A program made the translations under genes and the position numbers. From Psychrobacter sp. UBA3483 (GTDB lineage Bacteria > Pseudomonadota > Gammaproteobacteria > Pseudomonadales > Moraxellaceae): a stretch of DNA of 64,000 nt. Shown in pieces: positions 54,644 through 63,910 of the stretch (position 1 is its first letter; each line of letters opens with the position of its first letter). The notes under the pieces are model-generated. The model was not told the origin of the DNA and searched no databases. It was given only the letters and a program-made list of their open reading frames with translations. The stretch spans positions 16,095-80,094 of the forward strand of contig NZ_DFQS01000037.1 of NCBI RefSeq assembly GCF_002377905.1, in the 5' to 3' direction.

Positions 54644-56611
54644 ATGTCAATAGATCCTACCTCCTCATCTAAATTAAGTAATACTAGCTCTATAATATCT
54701 ACTGGTCTTGCGAAGCGTAGTGCTGAGTTTTTACTCAGCCTACCTAGAAGCATTAAACGTAGTATTTTAATAATGGCTGACTTTATCATGTCAGCCGTTT
54801 GTCTATTCTTCGCCATTGCAGCAAGATATGGATATATCGACCATCATGTCAGCTTATTGGTATTAATCCTGAGTGCATTGATACCAGTAATATGCTTGTA
54901 CGCTATTGGGTTTTATAATGGCGTAGCTAGAGGTTTTTTTGATGCGATGATGGGTAGCGTATTGCAGCTATTTTTTATTCTTATCATCATCGCTCAGACC
55001 ATTCTTTATTTTAAACTGCTTCCGAATGTGCCGCGTGCCGTACCTATTTTATATTTGTTTCTATTCTTTATTTGGTTATGGAATAGTCGGCTGACCATCC
55101 GTGAGCTTTTAACACGGCTACAAGGTAAAAACCAGCGTCGTATGAAGAATGAAGATGGTTATGATAACGTTGTCATTTACGGGGCAGGAGATGCCGGTCG
55201 AGACTTATTAGAAGGTCTTAGAAACTCACATAAATATAATGTTGTGGCTTATGTTGATGATGATCCACAGCTTAGCGGTGCGTATTTACTCGGCAAAAAG
55301 ATTTATCCTGCGCATGAGTTAGTAAGTTTGGTAGAAGAGTTAGAGATTGCGCAGGTATTTTTGGCTATTCCTTCTATTAGCCGAGCGCAAAAAAGACAGA
55401 TTATAGATAAACTGTCTGGTATTGCCATCAAAATTAAAGAACTACCAAGCTTAGAAGAGATCGCTGACGAAAAAGTAACCGTTAGTAGCATGCGCAAAGT
55501 AGACATCTTAGATGTGTTAGACAGGCAGACTGTCGAGCCTGATGCTAAATTGTTGCAGATGAATATTAAAGATAAGTGCGTGTTAGTTACAGGCGCTGGT
55601 GGATCTATCGGTAGCGAACTATGTCGTCAAGTCATCAAGAACCAGCCCAAATGTCTCGTCCTTTATGAGCTGTCCGAGTTTGCGCTTTATAGCATCCATC
55701 AAGAGCTAACCATAAAACAAGCTAATACGCCAGCGTATCAAGATATTAAAATCGTTGCGGTCATCGGTAATGTCACTAATGAATTGAACCTACTTAGAAT
55801 ACTGAATCTCTATAATATCCAAACGGTTTATCATGCTGCCGCTTATAAACATGTGCCTATGGTTGAGCACAATCCATTTGAAGGCGTTATTAATAATACC
55901 AAAGGTACTTATCATTGTGCCCGAGCGGCGATCGCAGCAAATGTAGAGACCTTCGTCCTTATCTCGACCGATAAAGCCGTAAGACCAACCAATGTGATGG
56001 GTGCATCTAAGCGCTTAGCAGAACTGGTCTGCCAAGCATTAAGCCAGACAGATAGCCAGACCTGTATCAGTATGGTGCGTTTTGGTAATGTCCTAGGCTC
56101 GTCAGGCTCTGTAGTGCCGTTATTTACCAAACAGATTGAGCAAGGCAAACCGATTACGGTCACCCATCCTGATGTGACTCGTTACTTTATGACGATTCCA
56201 GAGGCGGCAAACTTAGTCATCCAAGCGGGTGCAATGGCGTCAGGTGGTGAAGTCTTTGTCCTTGATATGGGCGAGCCGGTCAAGATCGTTGACTTGGCGC
56301 ACCGAATGATTCATTTAAGTGGTTTTGATATTAAAAATGCCGCACATCCTGAAGGGGATATCGAAGTAATCTTTACTGGGCTTAGGGATGGGGAAAAGCT
56401 TTATGAAGAGCTGATCATCGGTGAAGATAATGTCGAATCGACTCATCACCCTCTTATTATGCAAGCGATAGAGCATAGCTTTCCATTAGATGAGCTGGAA
56501 TCGGTATTGTTTGAGCTTAATGAAAAACAAAAAGAATTTAATGTTCCTTGGCTGAAGCAGAAATTTAAGCAGTTTGTAGCAGGTTATAATCAGCCTAGTA
56601 AAGATTCTTAG
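54644..56611 (+). CDS. Membrane-bound nucleotide-sugar 4,6-dehydratase (WbpM/PglF/CapD family)
   Basis: Makes the 4-keto-6-deoxy UDP-sugar that starts synthesis of an amino sugar such as a bacillosamine or fucosamine type. Four N-terminal helices (about 40-145), a first Rossmann domain with VVIYGAGDAGRDLLEGL, then the SDR domain VLVTGAGGSIGSELCRQ and STDKAVRPTNVMGASKRLAE. 655 residues from ATG 54644; the frame also allows TTG at 54635. Its 3' part is repeated as a degraded relic at about 58.8-59.2 kb. Exact product cannot be told from sequence. Confidence 0.9.
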   Translation: MSIDPTSSSKLSNTSSIISTGLAKRSAEFLLSLPRSIKRSILIMADFIMSAVCLFFAIAARYGYIDHHVSLLVLILSALIPVICLYAIGFYNGVARGFFDAMMGSVLQLFFILIIIAQTILYFKLLPNVPRAVPILYLFLFFIWLWNSRLTIRELLTRLQGKNQRRMKNEDGYDNVVIYGAGDAGRDLLEGLRNSHKYNVVAYVDDDPQLSGAYLLGKKIYPAHELVSLVEELEIAQVFLAIPSISRAQKRQIIDKLSGIAIKIKELPSLEEIADEKVTVSSMRKVDILDVLDRQTVEPDAKLLQMNIKDKCVLVTGAGGSIGSELCRQVIKNQPKCLVLYELSEFALYSIHQELTIKQANTPAYQDIKIVAVIGNVTNELNLLRILNLYNIQTVYHAAAYKHVPMVEHNPFEGVINNTKGTYHCARAAIAANVETFVLISTDKAVRPTNVMGASKRLAELVCQALSQTDSQTCISMVRFGNVLGSSGSVVPLFTKQIEQGKPITVTHPDVTRYFMTIPEAANLVIQAGAMASGGEVFVLDMGEPVKIVDLAHRMIHLSGFDIKNAAHPEGDIEVIFTGLRDGEKLYEELIIGEDNVESTHHPLIMQAIEHSFPLDELESVLFELNEKQKEFNVPWLKQKFKQFVAGYNQPSKDS

Positions 56612-56799
56612 AGTGTTTTGTTAAAGTTATAATAACTATCTTATAAGCTTTTTGTTGAGTCTTTCTATACTAAAATTATGCATAATAGTAAATGTCATTA
56701 TCCAAGTCTAATAGTATCAACTATAAAGGCATAGCAAAAAATGCTGCTATACTATATTTCCGCATGCTATAATCAAAATATCCTAAAAACGCTACGGTA

Positions 56800-56870
56800 T
56801 TGCTGATATCAATTTTTTGTAGCCTCTGTCTGCGCAGGCACAGCAAGCAAGAAAAATTGATATTAGCAGT
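56800..56870. repeat. Palindromic repeat, copy 2 of a two-copy family
   Basis: Outer arms TTGCTGATATCAATTTTT and AAAAATTGATATTAGCAG pair over about 16-17 bases with one G:T-type mismatch. The core AGCCTCTG...CACAGCAAGC matches copy 1 (21071-21136) in reverse orientation. The arm sequences of the two copies differ (AATAAATTTT against TATCAATTTTT) but each pairs with its own partner. Located between two capsule genes, in non-coding DNA. Confidence 0.85.
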
Positions 56871-56872
56871 GC

Positions 56873-57166
56873 GTGATGTATCGATATTACTTTTCACTCA
56901 CTATATTTACCATTTATGGATTATATATTGCAGTTTTATTTCAGACACCTTGTTTATGTTATGAAGGTATAGCTTTAGAAAAGATAGTTGAAGAGTATTC
57001 ATTAGAGTTGTGTATCAAACATAATAATAATATTGAAAAGGCTTTGTTGAGATATTTTGATTATTTTTCTTTTACCGATTTTAAGAAGAGCTGTAATTGG
57101 TTTTTTATAATCTGTAAGAAAAGATCAAGATTTATTTTGAAAAAGACTACAGATGTTTATAGGTAA
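56873..57166 (+). pseudogene. Possible glycosyltransferase C-terminal remnant
   Basis: A 97-codon AT-rich frame. The first 20 or so residues have no likeness to anything. The stretch from about residue 33 (ALEKIVEEYSLELCIKHNNN...FSFTDFKKSCNWFF) has the feel of the last part of capsule glycosyltransferases. A one-base shift near 57115 would give a C-KKDQDLF-type ending common in that family. No complete gene is present. Weak call based only on by-eye resemblance. Confidence 0.3.
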
Positions 57167-57213
57167 ATAATATTACTATTATTTCATTTTTTTGCGTTTT
57201 AGAGTTTTAGTGT

Positions 57214-58509
57214 ATGAGCAAGATACTACTGTTTCTATATAAATTAATGTACATATTTATACCTATTCCTTTTTTCTTCGATTTTGGAAGGTTTAGATTT
57301 TTATATATTAAGATAGACGATTATGATTTTATCGCTGATAGCCCGATAATTCCTATGCCAATAGGCGCCATAGCATTTTTTCTTTCTATAATAATTGGTT
57401 ATATTTCTGCTATTGCTAATCCAAATCTATTTAGGAGCGTTTTTCCTCCTGCAAAGCTATTAATTTTTTATTCTCTAGTAGTGCTTCCCTTATCTCTTTA
57501 TATTGTCTTTGTTTCTGACCTCAGTTTACCTCGTTTAGTGCAGTTAATTTTGCCGATGACTTTTATTAGTTTGCTCAGCTTTCCAGTATTGATGAAAGAT
57601 CGTTTGGGTGTGTTGAAAAATACATTTTTAAGTGCGTTTTTGTTTTTTAATATTCACTTTATATCTGTCATTTCCACATCCGTAGATTTTTTGAATGTTG
57701 ATCCTAATTTAGAATATTCTAATATCTTTGGTATTCTGATTTATCAATCTTTGATTACTTATCCTGCAGTAATGAGTCTATATCTATGTCTTACTCTTGC
57801 AATGATTTATGTGGCTAGAAAAGATATACTCCCTGCACTAAGTAAGTATAAGTATTTTTATTATTATTTTCTATTCATACTGCTTTATTTACTTGCAGTT
57901 AGTGGACGACGTGCGTTCCTTGTAGAGTTCATAAGTGCTTTTATGGTTATAATAACTTTTTCGATTGTATATGGTATATCTAGAAGATATGTAGCAAAGA
58001 AAACTCTTTGGTATTTCCTGCTTTTTATATCATTGTTCATATCCTTTTTCATATTTTATATAAATACACCTGTTTCACAAAGAGTATTAGAATCTATTAG
58101 AGAAAATACTTTTGACTCAGGTCGAGTAGATATTCTAGGTTCTGCTTTTGACTTCTTTACTAATAATCTTTTAGTTTTGTTTTTTGGCGGGGGTGAGAGA
58201 GATATTCCAGGTTTTCATAATTTTATTCTGGATCAAATTTATCGTATAGGTCTTATTGGCTTTCTGTCAATTTATATAACTATGGGATTATTGATTAGAA
58301 GATTTGTAAAAACAAACGATCTGGGTACTGCTTATAGGTATCAACGATCTATGTTTATATTTATTCTTCTTAGTTCATTGTTTTTACAGTCTATGATTAA
58401 TGCCTCTGTATCTCAACCTTACTACTTTGTTAATTTTTTAGTTGTTTCGATGCTTGTATACTTTGTTTTGTTTACGCAAAACAAAGTCAAAAATAAATCA
58501 CTTGTATAA
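57214..58509 (+). CDS. wzy: Capsule/O-antigen polymerase Wzy-like membrane protein
   Basis: 431 residues with roughly 11-12 hydrophobic helices and a larger loop near 285-330, the layout of Wzy polymerases that join repeat units in the periplasm. Codon use is strongly AT-rich (many TTT, ATA, TTA), unlike the flanking housekeeping genes, as is usual for serotype-specific genes. Assignment rests on topology and position between wzc-type and rml genes, not on a signature motif. Confidence 0.75.
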   Translation: MSKILLFLYKLMYIFIPIPFFFDFGRFRFLYIKIDDYDFIADSPIIPMPIGAIAFFLSIIIGYISAIANPNLFRSVFPPAKLLIFYSLVVLPLSLYIVFVSDLSLPRLVQLILPMTFISLLSFPVLMKDRLGVLKNTFLSAFLFFNIHFISVISTSVDFLNVDPNLEYSNIFGILIYQSLITYPAVMSLYLCLTLAMIYVARKDILPALSKYKYFYYYFLFILLYLLAVSGRRAFLVEFISAFMVIITFSIVYGISRRYVAKKTLWYFLLFISLFISFFIFYINTPVSQRVLESIRENTFDSGRVDILGSAFDFFTNNLLVLFFGGGERDIPGFHNFILDQIYRIGLIGFLSIYITMGLLIRRFVKTNDLGTAYRYQRSMFIFILLSSLFLQSMINASVSQPYYFVNFLVVSMLVYFVLFTQNKVKNKSLV

Positions 58510-58519
58510 CTGTAATTTA

Positions 58520-58772
58520 ATGTTTAAAAATATAATTCTGCTAATTACCGGCGGTACTGGATCATTTGGTAGAGCTGTTCTAAAACGCTTTTTATATAAT
58601 GATATCGCAGAAATACGTATCTTTAGTCGTGACGAAAAAACAGGAAGACATGCGTATAGCCTACGCAAATTCTAAGATCAGGTTTTACATCGGTGATGTG
58701 AGGGACTACTACAGTTTGCTTAGTGCCACCCGTGGTGTCGATTATATTCTTCATGCAGCTGCTTTAAAATAA
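58520..58772 (+). pseudogene. Remnant of UDP-GlcNAc 4,6-dehydratase/epimerase (FnlA/CapE type), frameshifted
   Basis: ATG at 58520 opens MFKNIILLITGGTGSFGRAV...RIFSRDEK, the N-terminus of FnlA/WbjB/CapE proteins. After an A-run (58635-58640) the matching sequence QEDMRIAYANSK...FYIGDVRDYYSLLSATRG continues one frame over and ends LHAAALK with a TAA at 58770, where the intact family would continue KQVP. So there is a one-base insertion and a truncation; the remaining two thirds are absent. Confidence 0.82.
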
Positions 58773-58814
58773 ATACGTTTTAGTAGGTTCTATTGTATGT
58801 AAGTGGTAAACAGA

Positions 58815-59185
58815 AATGTTCTCGATATTGGTAGCCCATTTAATACTCTAAATATGTGATATGTGCAAGCTAGTCATTGATTTGAATTTAGCTTATCCGC
58901 CGTATGATTTATCTTAGTGTTTGTAAGACCAAAGATGCTCAGAACCCGAATGGCAGTATCGAGATTATATTTACTGGATTACATCCAGTTGAAAGGTTCT
59001 ATGAAGAGTCAATAATTGGTGAATATAATGTTAAAAAAACTCATCATCCATCGATTATGCAAGTAATAGAGCATAGTTTCCCTTTAAGAGGGCTTGAGAT
59101 TGTATTGTCTGAGCTAGCAGAAAAATATAATGCTGTTTGTTTAAAGCAGTAATTTAAGCAGTTTGTAGCGGTTCATTAAAATAAT
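58815..59185 (+). pseudogene. Remnant of the C-terminus of a WbpM/CapD-type dehydratase
   Basis: Clearly related, at DNA and protein level, to the 3' end of the gene at 54644-56611. It matches the VLDMGEP and RMIHLSG regions in broken form and then the tail as NPNGSIEIIFTGLHPVERFY to SFPLRGLEIVLSEL, followed by a TTTAAGCAGTTTGTAGC stretch shared with the intact gene. Frames are interrupted upstream of about 58920. A scar of past recombination in the locus. Confidence 0.8.
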
Positions 59186-59247
59186 TCTACGTGTATACAA
59201 TAATATTGTGATACAAATCATAAAAAGATTAACAGATAAGGTTTTCT

Positions 59248-60303
59248 ATGAATATTTTAGTTACTGGCGGTGCAGGTTTTATTGGCTCTGCTGTTATTCG
59301 TCATATTATAAATAATACCAATAATAAGGTTTTAAATGTCGATAAATTGACTTACGCTGGTAACCTAGAATCTTTAAATGATATTGATAAAGACGCTAGA
59401 TATCAGTTTAAAAAGATTGATATTTGTAATGCAGAAATATTAAAACGAGCCTTTAAGGATTTTCAGCCAAACCTTATTATGCACTTAGCAGCTGAGTCAC
59501 ATGTGGATCGCTCTATTGATGGGCCTGCTGAATTTATTAATACTAATATCTTAGGTACTTATCATTTATTAGAGGTGGCACGTCAATACTGGCAAACGCT
59601 TGATGACCTGAATAAGCAACAGTTTAAGTTTCATCATATTTCTACCGATGAGGTTTATGGAGATCTAAAGGGCACGACTGATTTATTTACTGAAACTACT
59701 CCTTATGCGCCAAGTTCACCTTACTCGGCATCTAAGGCTAGCTCAGATCATTTGGTTCGCGCATGGCATCGCACCTATGGCTTTCCTATATTAGTCAGTA
59801 ATTGCTCTAATAATTACGGTCCTTATCATTTTCCTGAAAAGCTTATTCCTCTAGTGATACTTAATGCTCTAGAAGGCAAAGCTTTGCCTATTTATGGTAA
59901 AGGCAATCAAATACGTGATTGGTTGTTTGTAGAGGATCATGCGCGTGCTCTATACAAGGTGGTCACTGAAGGAAAAGTGGGTGAAACTTATAATATTGGT
60001 GGTCATAACGAAAAGCAAAATATCGAAGTAGTCAAAACTATTTGCCATATCTTAGATGAGCTGAAACCCCGCACTGATGGTACTCAATATGAGTCATTAA
60101 TTACGTTTGTAAAAGACCGCCCAGGACATGACTTGCGCTATGCTATTGATGCCAGCAAAATTGCTAATGAATTAAATTGGACACCGACAGAGACGTTTGA
60201 TAGTGGTATTAGAAAAACGGTCGAATGGTATTTGAATAATATGGAGTGGTGCAGTCGCGTTCAAGATGGGAGCTATCAACGTGAAAGACTGGGCATAAAA
60301 TAA
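59248..60303 (+). CDS. rmlB: dTDP-glucose 4,6-dehydratase
   Basis: Second step of dTDP-L-rhamnose synthesis. SDR-type NAD motif NILVTGGAGFIGSAVIRHI, catalytic YSASKASSDHLVRA, HISTDEVYGDL and RDWLFVEDHARAL are all present in 351 residues, a normal length. RBS AAGG before ATG 59248. First gene of the rmlBDAC set; overlaps rmlD by one base. Confidence 0.97.
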   Translation: MNILVTGGAGFIGSAVIRHIINNTNNKVLNVDKLTYAGNLESLNDIDKDARYQFKKIDICNAEILKRAFKDFQPNLIMHLAAESHVDRSIDGPAEFINTNILGTYHLLEVARQYWQTLDDLNKQQFKFHHISTDEVYGDLKGTTDLFTETTPYAPSSPYSASKASSDHLVRAWHRTYGFPILVSNCSNNYGPYHFPEKLIPLVILNALEGKALPIYGKGNQIRDWLFVEDHARALYKVVTEGKVGETYNIGGHNEKQNIEVVKTICHILDELKPRTDGTQYESLITFVKDRPGHDLRYAIDASKIANELNWTPTETFDSGIRKTVEWYLNNMEWCSRVQDGSYQRERLGIK

Positions 60304-61196
60304 TGAAAATTTTGTTATTAGGTAAGAACGGACAAGTAGGCTGGGAGCTACAACGCTCTCTTGCTCCTTTAGGAGAGTTAATAGCTCTCGATCGTGCTGG
60401 TAAAGATGGGCTATGTGGTGATCTTACTGATTTGAAAGGTCTGTGCAGAACCATATCTATTGTGAAGCCAAACATTATAGTTAATGCTGCAGCTTATACT
60501 GCTGTTGATAAGGCTGAAAATGATAAAGTTAATACAAATATAGTGAATGCACAAGCACCAAGAGTATTAGCCGAAGAAGCGCTAAAGGTAGGAGCTTGGT
60601 TAGTGCATTATTCAACAGATTATGTATTTGATGGTTCTGGCAATAATGCTTGGGAGGAAAAAGATGAATCTAATCCCTTGAGTGAGTATGGCAGAAGCAA
60701 GTTAGCAGGTGAGCAAGCTATCGAAAACAGCGGTTGCAAATATTTAATATTCCGCACCAGTTGGGTTTTTGGTAGTAGAGGTAAAAACTTTGCTAAAACC
60801 ATGCTTAACTTAGCAAATGAGCGGCAGACATTATCGGTCATCAATGATCAGGTTGGTGCACCAACCAGCGCTGCTCTGTTAGCAGATTGTACAGCTCATG
60901 CCTTACTTAAAGCTATTCGTAACCCAGAGCTTGCAGGTTTATATCATTTGGCTGCAAGTGGTCAAACTACATGGTATGAGTATGCCAACCTTGTTATTGA
61001 GCACGCTCGAAATATAGGTATGGAACTCCTAGTAACTGAAATAAAGCCTATCGGCACTTTAGAGTATCCAACACCTGCAAAACGGCCATATAACTCAATG
61101 CTTAGTACTGCAAAGTTTCGCGATAGCTTTGATTTAGTTTTACCTAAGTGGCAGCAGGGTGTAATAAGAATGCTTGATGAAATTAATTGTAATTAA
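60303..61196 (+). CDS. rmlD: dTDP-4-dehydrorhamnose reductase
   Basis: Last step of dTDP-L-rhamnose synthesis. MKILLLGKNGQVGWELQRSL at the start, STDYVFDGSG near 105, YGRSKLAGEQA near 130 and FRTSWVFGSRG near 150. 297 residues. Starts inside the rmlB stop (TAATG), so translation is probably coupled. Confidence 0.96.
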   Translation: MKILLLGKNGQVGWELQRSLAPLGELIALDRAGKDGLCGDLTDLKGLCRTISIVKPNIIVNAAAYTAVDKAENDKVNTNIVNAQAPRVLAEEALKVGAWLVHYSTDYVFDGSGNNAWEEKDESNPLSEYGRSKLAGEQAIENSGCKYLIFRTSWVFGSRGKNFAKTMLNLANERQTLSVINDQVGAPTSAALLADCTAHALLKAIRNPELAGLYHLAASGQTTWYEYANLVIEHARNIGMELLVTEIKPIGTLEYPTPAKRPYNSMLSTAKFRDSFDLVLPKWQQGVIRMLDEINCN

Positions 61197-61205
61197 GAGG
61201 TAGGT

Positions 61206-62090
61206 ATGACACAACGTAAAGGTATAATTTTGGCTGGTGGCTCAGGCACCCGTTTGCATCCTATAACTATGGGTGTATCTAAACAACTTCTGCCAATCTA
61301 TGATAAGCCAATGATTTACTATCCATTATCAGTACTAATGTTGGCAGGGATTCAAGATATATTGCTAATTTCTACCCCTGAAGATTTGCCTAACTTTATA
61401 AAGATGCTTGGCGATGGCAGCCAATTTGGTATTAACTTGCAATATGCAGAGCAGCCTAGTCCTGATGGATTAGCCCAAGCATTCATCATCGGTGAGGAGT
61501 TTATCGGTGATAGTAGCTGCTGTCTAGTATTGGGTGATAACATCTTTTACGGGCAAAGCTTTTCAGAGAAGCTTAAGACAGTTGCAGCACAGAAGCAAGG
61601 CGCTACTGTCTTTGGTTACCATGTTTCTGATCCAGAGCGTTTTGGAGTAGTCGATTTTGATGCTAATGGCAAAGCGCTTAGTATCGAGGAAAAGCCAGAG
61701 CGACCTAAGTCAAATTATGCGGTAACTGGCTTATACTTTTATGATAATAAAGTGATTGAGATTGCGAAATCCTTAAAACCATCTTCGCGAGGTGAGTTAG
61801 AGATCACCGATATCAATCAAAAATATCTAGATGATGAGCAGTTACATGTTGAATTATTAGGCCGAGGTTTTGCTTGGCTAGATACGGGCACACATGAGTC
61901 TTTATTAGAAGCCGGACATTTTGTACATACAATTGAGCATCGTCAAGGCCTAAAAGTAGCCTGTTTAGAAGAGATTGCATGGAATAATAGCTGGATAACT
62001 GACGAAACTTTAAATAACCAAGCCGATAAGTTTAAAAAGACAGGTTATGGTCAGTATCTTTATAAATTGCTAAATGAGGTAGAGAAATGA
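61206..62090 (+). CDS. rmlA: Glucose-1-phosphate thymidylyltransferase
   Basis: First step of dTDP-L-rhamnose synthesis, making dTDP-glucose. Nucleotidyltransferase signature GIILAGGSGTRLHPITMGVS, KPMIYYPLSVLMLAGI, and LGDNIFYG are visible in 294 residues. RBS GAGGTAGG before ATG 61206; the stop overlaps rmlC by 4 bases. Confidence 0.97.
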   Translation: MTQRKGIILAGGSGTRLHPITMGVSKQLLPIYDKPMIYYPLSVLMLAGIQDILLISTPEDLPNFIKMLGDGSQFGINLQYAEQPSPDGLAQAFIIGEEFIGDSSCCLVLGDNIFYGQSFSEKLKTVAAQKQGATVFGYHVSDPERFGVVDFDANGKALSIEEKPERPKSNYAVTGLYFYDNKVIEIAKSLKPSSRGELEITDINQKYLDDEQLHVELLGRGFAWLDTGTHESLLEAGHFVHTIEHRQGLKVACLEEIAWNNSWITDETLNNQADKFKKTGYGQYLYKLLNEVEK

Positions 62091-62644
62091 AACTAACTCA
62101 GACAGATATTCCTGATGTAATTATTATTGAACCTAGTATCTTCTCTGACGAGCGTGGATGGTTTATGGAAAGCTTCAGTGAACAACGCTTTCATAGTGAA
62201 CTCACTAAACTTGGCTTATCAATTCCTAATGCATTCGTGCAAGATAACCATTCTTGCTCAAATAAAGGTGTATTGCGAGGGTTACACTACCAAATAGCGC
62301 CTCATGAGCAAGGAAAGCTTGTACGTGTGACTCGTGGATCTGTTTTTGATGTCGCTGTAGATATACGTAAAGAATCCCCAACCTTTGGTAAGTGGGTTGG
62401 TGTTGAGCTGTCAGCTAAAAACCATAAACAACTGTGGATACCAGAAGGGTTCGCGCATGGGTTCTTAACGTTAGAAGACAATACGCACTTTTTATATAAA
62501 ACGACTAATTACTATGCTAAAGAATGTGAGCGAAGTATTATATGGAACGATATCGATTTAGCTATTGATTGGCCGACTTCTGGGATTAACATAAGTGTGT
62601 CAGAAAAAGATAATATCGGAAAAGCTTTCAAAAATATAATTTAG
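62087..62644 (+). CDS. rmlC: dTDP-4-dehydrorhamnose 3,5-epimerase
   Basis: Third step of dTDP-L-rhamnose synthesis. Cupin enzyme of 185 residues with DERGWFMESFSEQRF near 22, SNKGVLRGLHYQ (catalytic His region) near 58, GSVFDVAVDIRK near 84 and IPEGFAHGFLTLED near 120. ATG at 62087 within the end of rmlA. Confidence 0.97.
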   Translation: MKLTQTDIPDVIIIEPSIFSDERGWFMESFSEQRFHSELTKLGLSIPNAFVQDNHSCSNKGVLRGLHYQIAPHEQGKLVRVTRGSVFDVAVDIRKESPTFGKWVGVELSAKNHKQLWIPEGFAHGFLTLEDNTHFLYKTTNYYAKECERSIIWNDIDLAIDWPTSGINISVSEKDNIGKAFKNII

Positions 62645-62653
62645 AGTCTAAAA

Positions 62654-63910
62654 ATGAGCCTAATTAAAAATAGCTTTTACAATATTGTCGGGTTTGCAAT
62701 TCCTACTATGATTGCAATCCCATCGTTCGGAATATTAGCTCGATGGTTGAGTGTTGAAGAATTTGGGATTTTTACTCTAACATTTGCTCTTGTAGGATAT
62801 GCAAGTATATTTGATGCAGGATTATCAAGAGCGGTTACGAGAGAGATATCAATTTTCAGATTTGACAAAAATGAGAAATCTAAAATTGTTGGTACAGCAA
62901 GTATTGTAATTTTAATTATGGGAATAATTGCAAGTTGTATACTTTTCTATTCATCAGCTTCGTTGACCGATTTTTTAAGAGTATCTGATGGATATAAAGA
63001 TGTTGTAACTGAATCGTTTAAGGTTCTATCTTTTATACTACCTTGTTATTTATTAGATCTCATATGGATGGGTTACTTACAAGGAATAGAAAAATTTTCC
63101 ACCGTAAATTTTCAAAAGGTTATAAGCAACTCTTCAATAATGCTTTTACCTGTAATATTTTGTTTTTTTGATAAGTCTATATTATATGCAACTTATGGTT
63201 TAATAGCTGGAAGAGTAATTTCAGTATCATTATCATTTATTTTATGCAAAGATATTATTTATAAAGGTAGCTTTAGGTTTAACCATTTAGTTTTCCAAAG
63301 GCTTGTAAAATTTGGTAGCTGGATAACAGTGAGCAATATCATTAGTCCTCTGATGGTATATTTTGATAAGTTTCTAGTTTCTAATTTATTAGGCTCTCAA
63401 AAAGTTGCATATTATACGGCGCCCGCAGAAGGTGTAAATAGATTGATTAATGTTCCTATTGCTCTTACAATGGCTTTATTTCCTAAAATTAGTAATGCTA
63501 AAACAATTGAAGAACAGCGATCACTAGAAAAAATATCATATGCAATAATATCTTTAATTTGCTTACCAATAGCCATAATTGGAATAATATTCTCAGAAAG
63601 TATAATGACTATATGGATGGGGGTAGAATACGGAGTTAAATCCTCTATAATACTAAAGATTTTATTTGTAGGTTATTATTTTAATTCTCTAGCTCAAATA
63701 CCTTATACCATTTTACAGTCGAAAGGGTTTTCAAAATATACCGCGATAATTCATGCAATTGAGATTTTTCCTTATTTAATATTAATTTTTTTTAGTACTC
63801 AAGAATTCGGACTTGTAGGTGCAGCTGTGATATGGAGTCTAAGAGTATTCATAGATTTCTTATTATTATTGGGTTTTAATTATAAAGTAAGAAAGAAAGT
63901 TTTAATTTAA
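62654..63910 (+). CDS. wzx: Polysaccharide flippase Wzx-like membrane protein
   Basis: 418 residues with about 12 helices and the early segment ILARWLSVEEFGIFTLTFAL, typical of the polysaccharide transport (PST/MATE-like) flippases that move lipid-linked repeat units across the inner membrane. AT-rich codon use like the wzy-like gene. Nine bases after rmlC. The locus continues beyond the window; no further gene is visible in the last 90 bases. Confidence 0.87.
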   Translation: MSLIKNSFYNIVGFAIPTMIAIPSFGILARWLSVEEFGIFTLTFALVGYASIFDAGLSRAVTREISIFRFDKNEKSKIVGTASIVILIMGIIASCILFYSSASLTDFLRVSDGYKDVVTESFKVLSFILPCYLLDLIWMGYLQGIEKFSTVNFQKVISNSSIMLLPVIFCFFDKSILYATYGLIAGRVISVSLSFILCKDIIYKGSFRFNHLVFQRLVKFGSWITVSNIISPLMVYFDKFLVSNLLGSQKVAYYTAPAEGVNRLINVPIALTMALFPKISNAKTIEEQRSLEKISYAIISLICLPIAIIGIIFSESIMTIWMGVEYGVKSSIILKILFVGYYFNSLAQIPYTILQSKGFSKYTAIIHAIEIFPYLILIFFSTQEFGLVGAAVIWSLRVFIDFLLLLGFNYKVRKKVLI

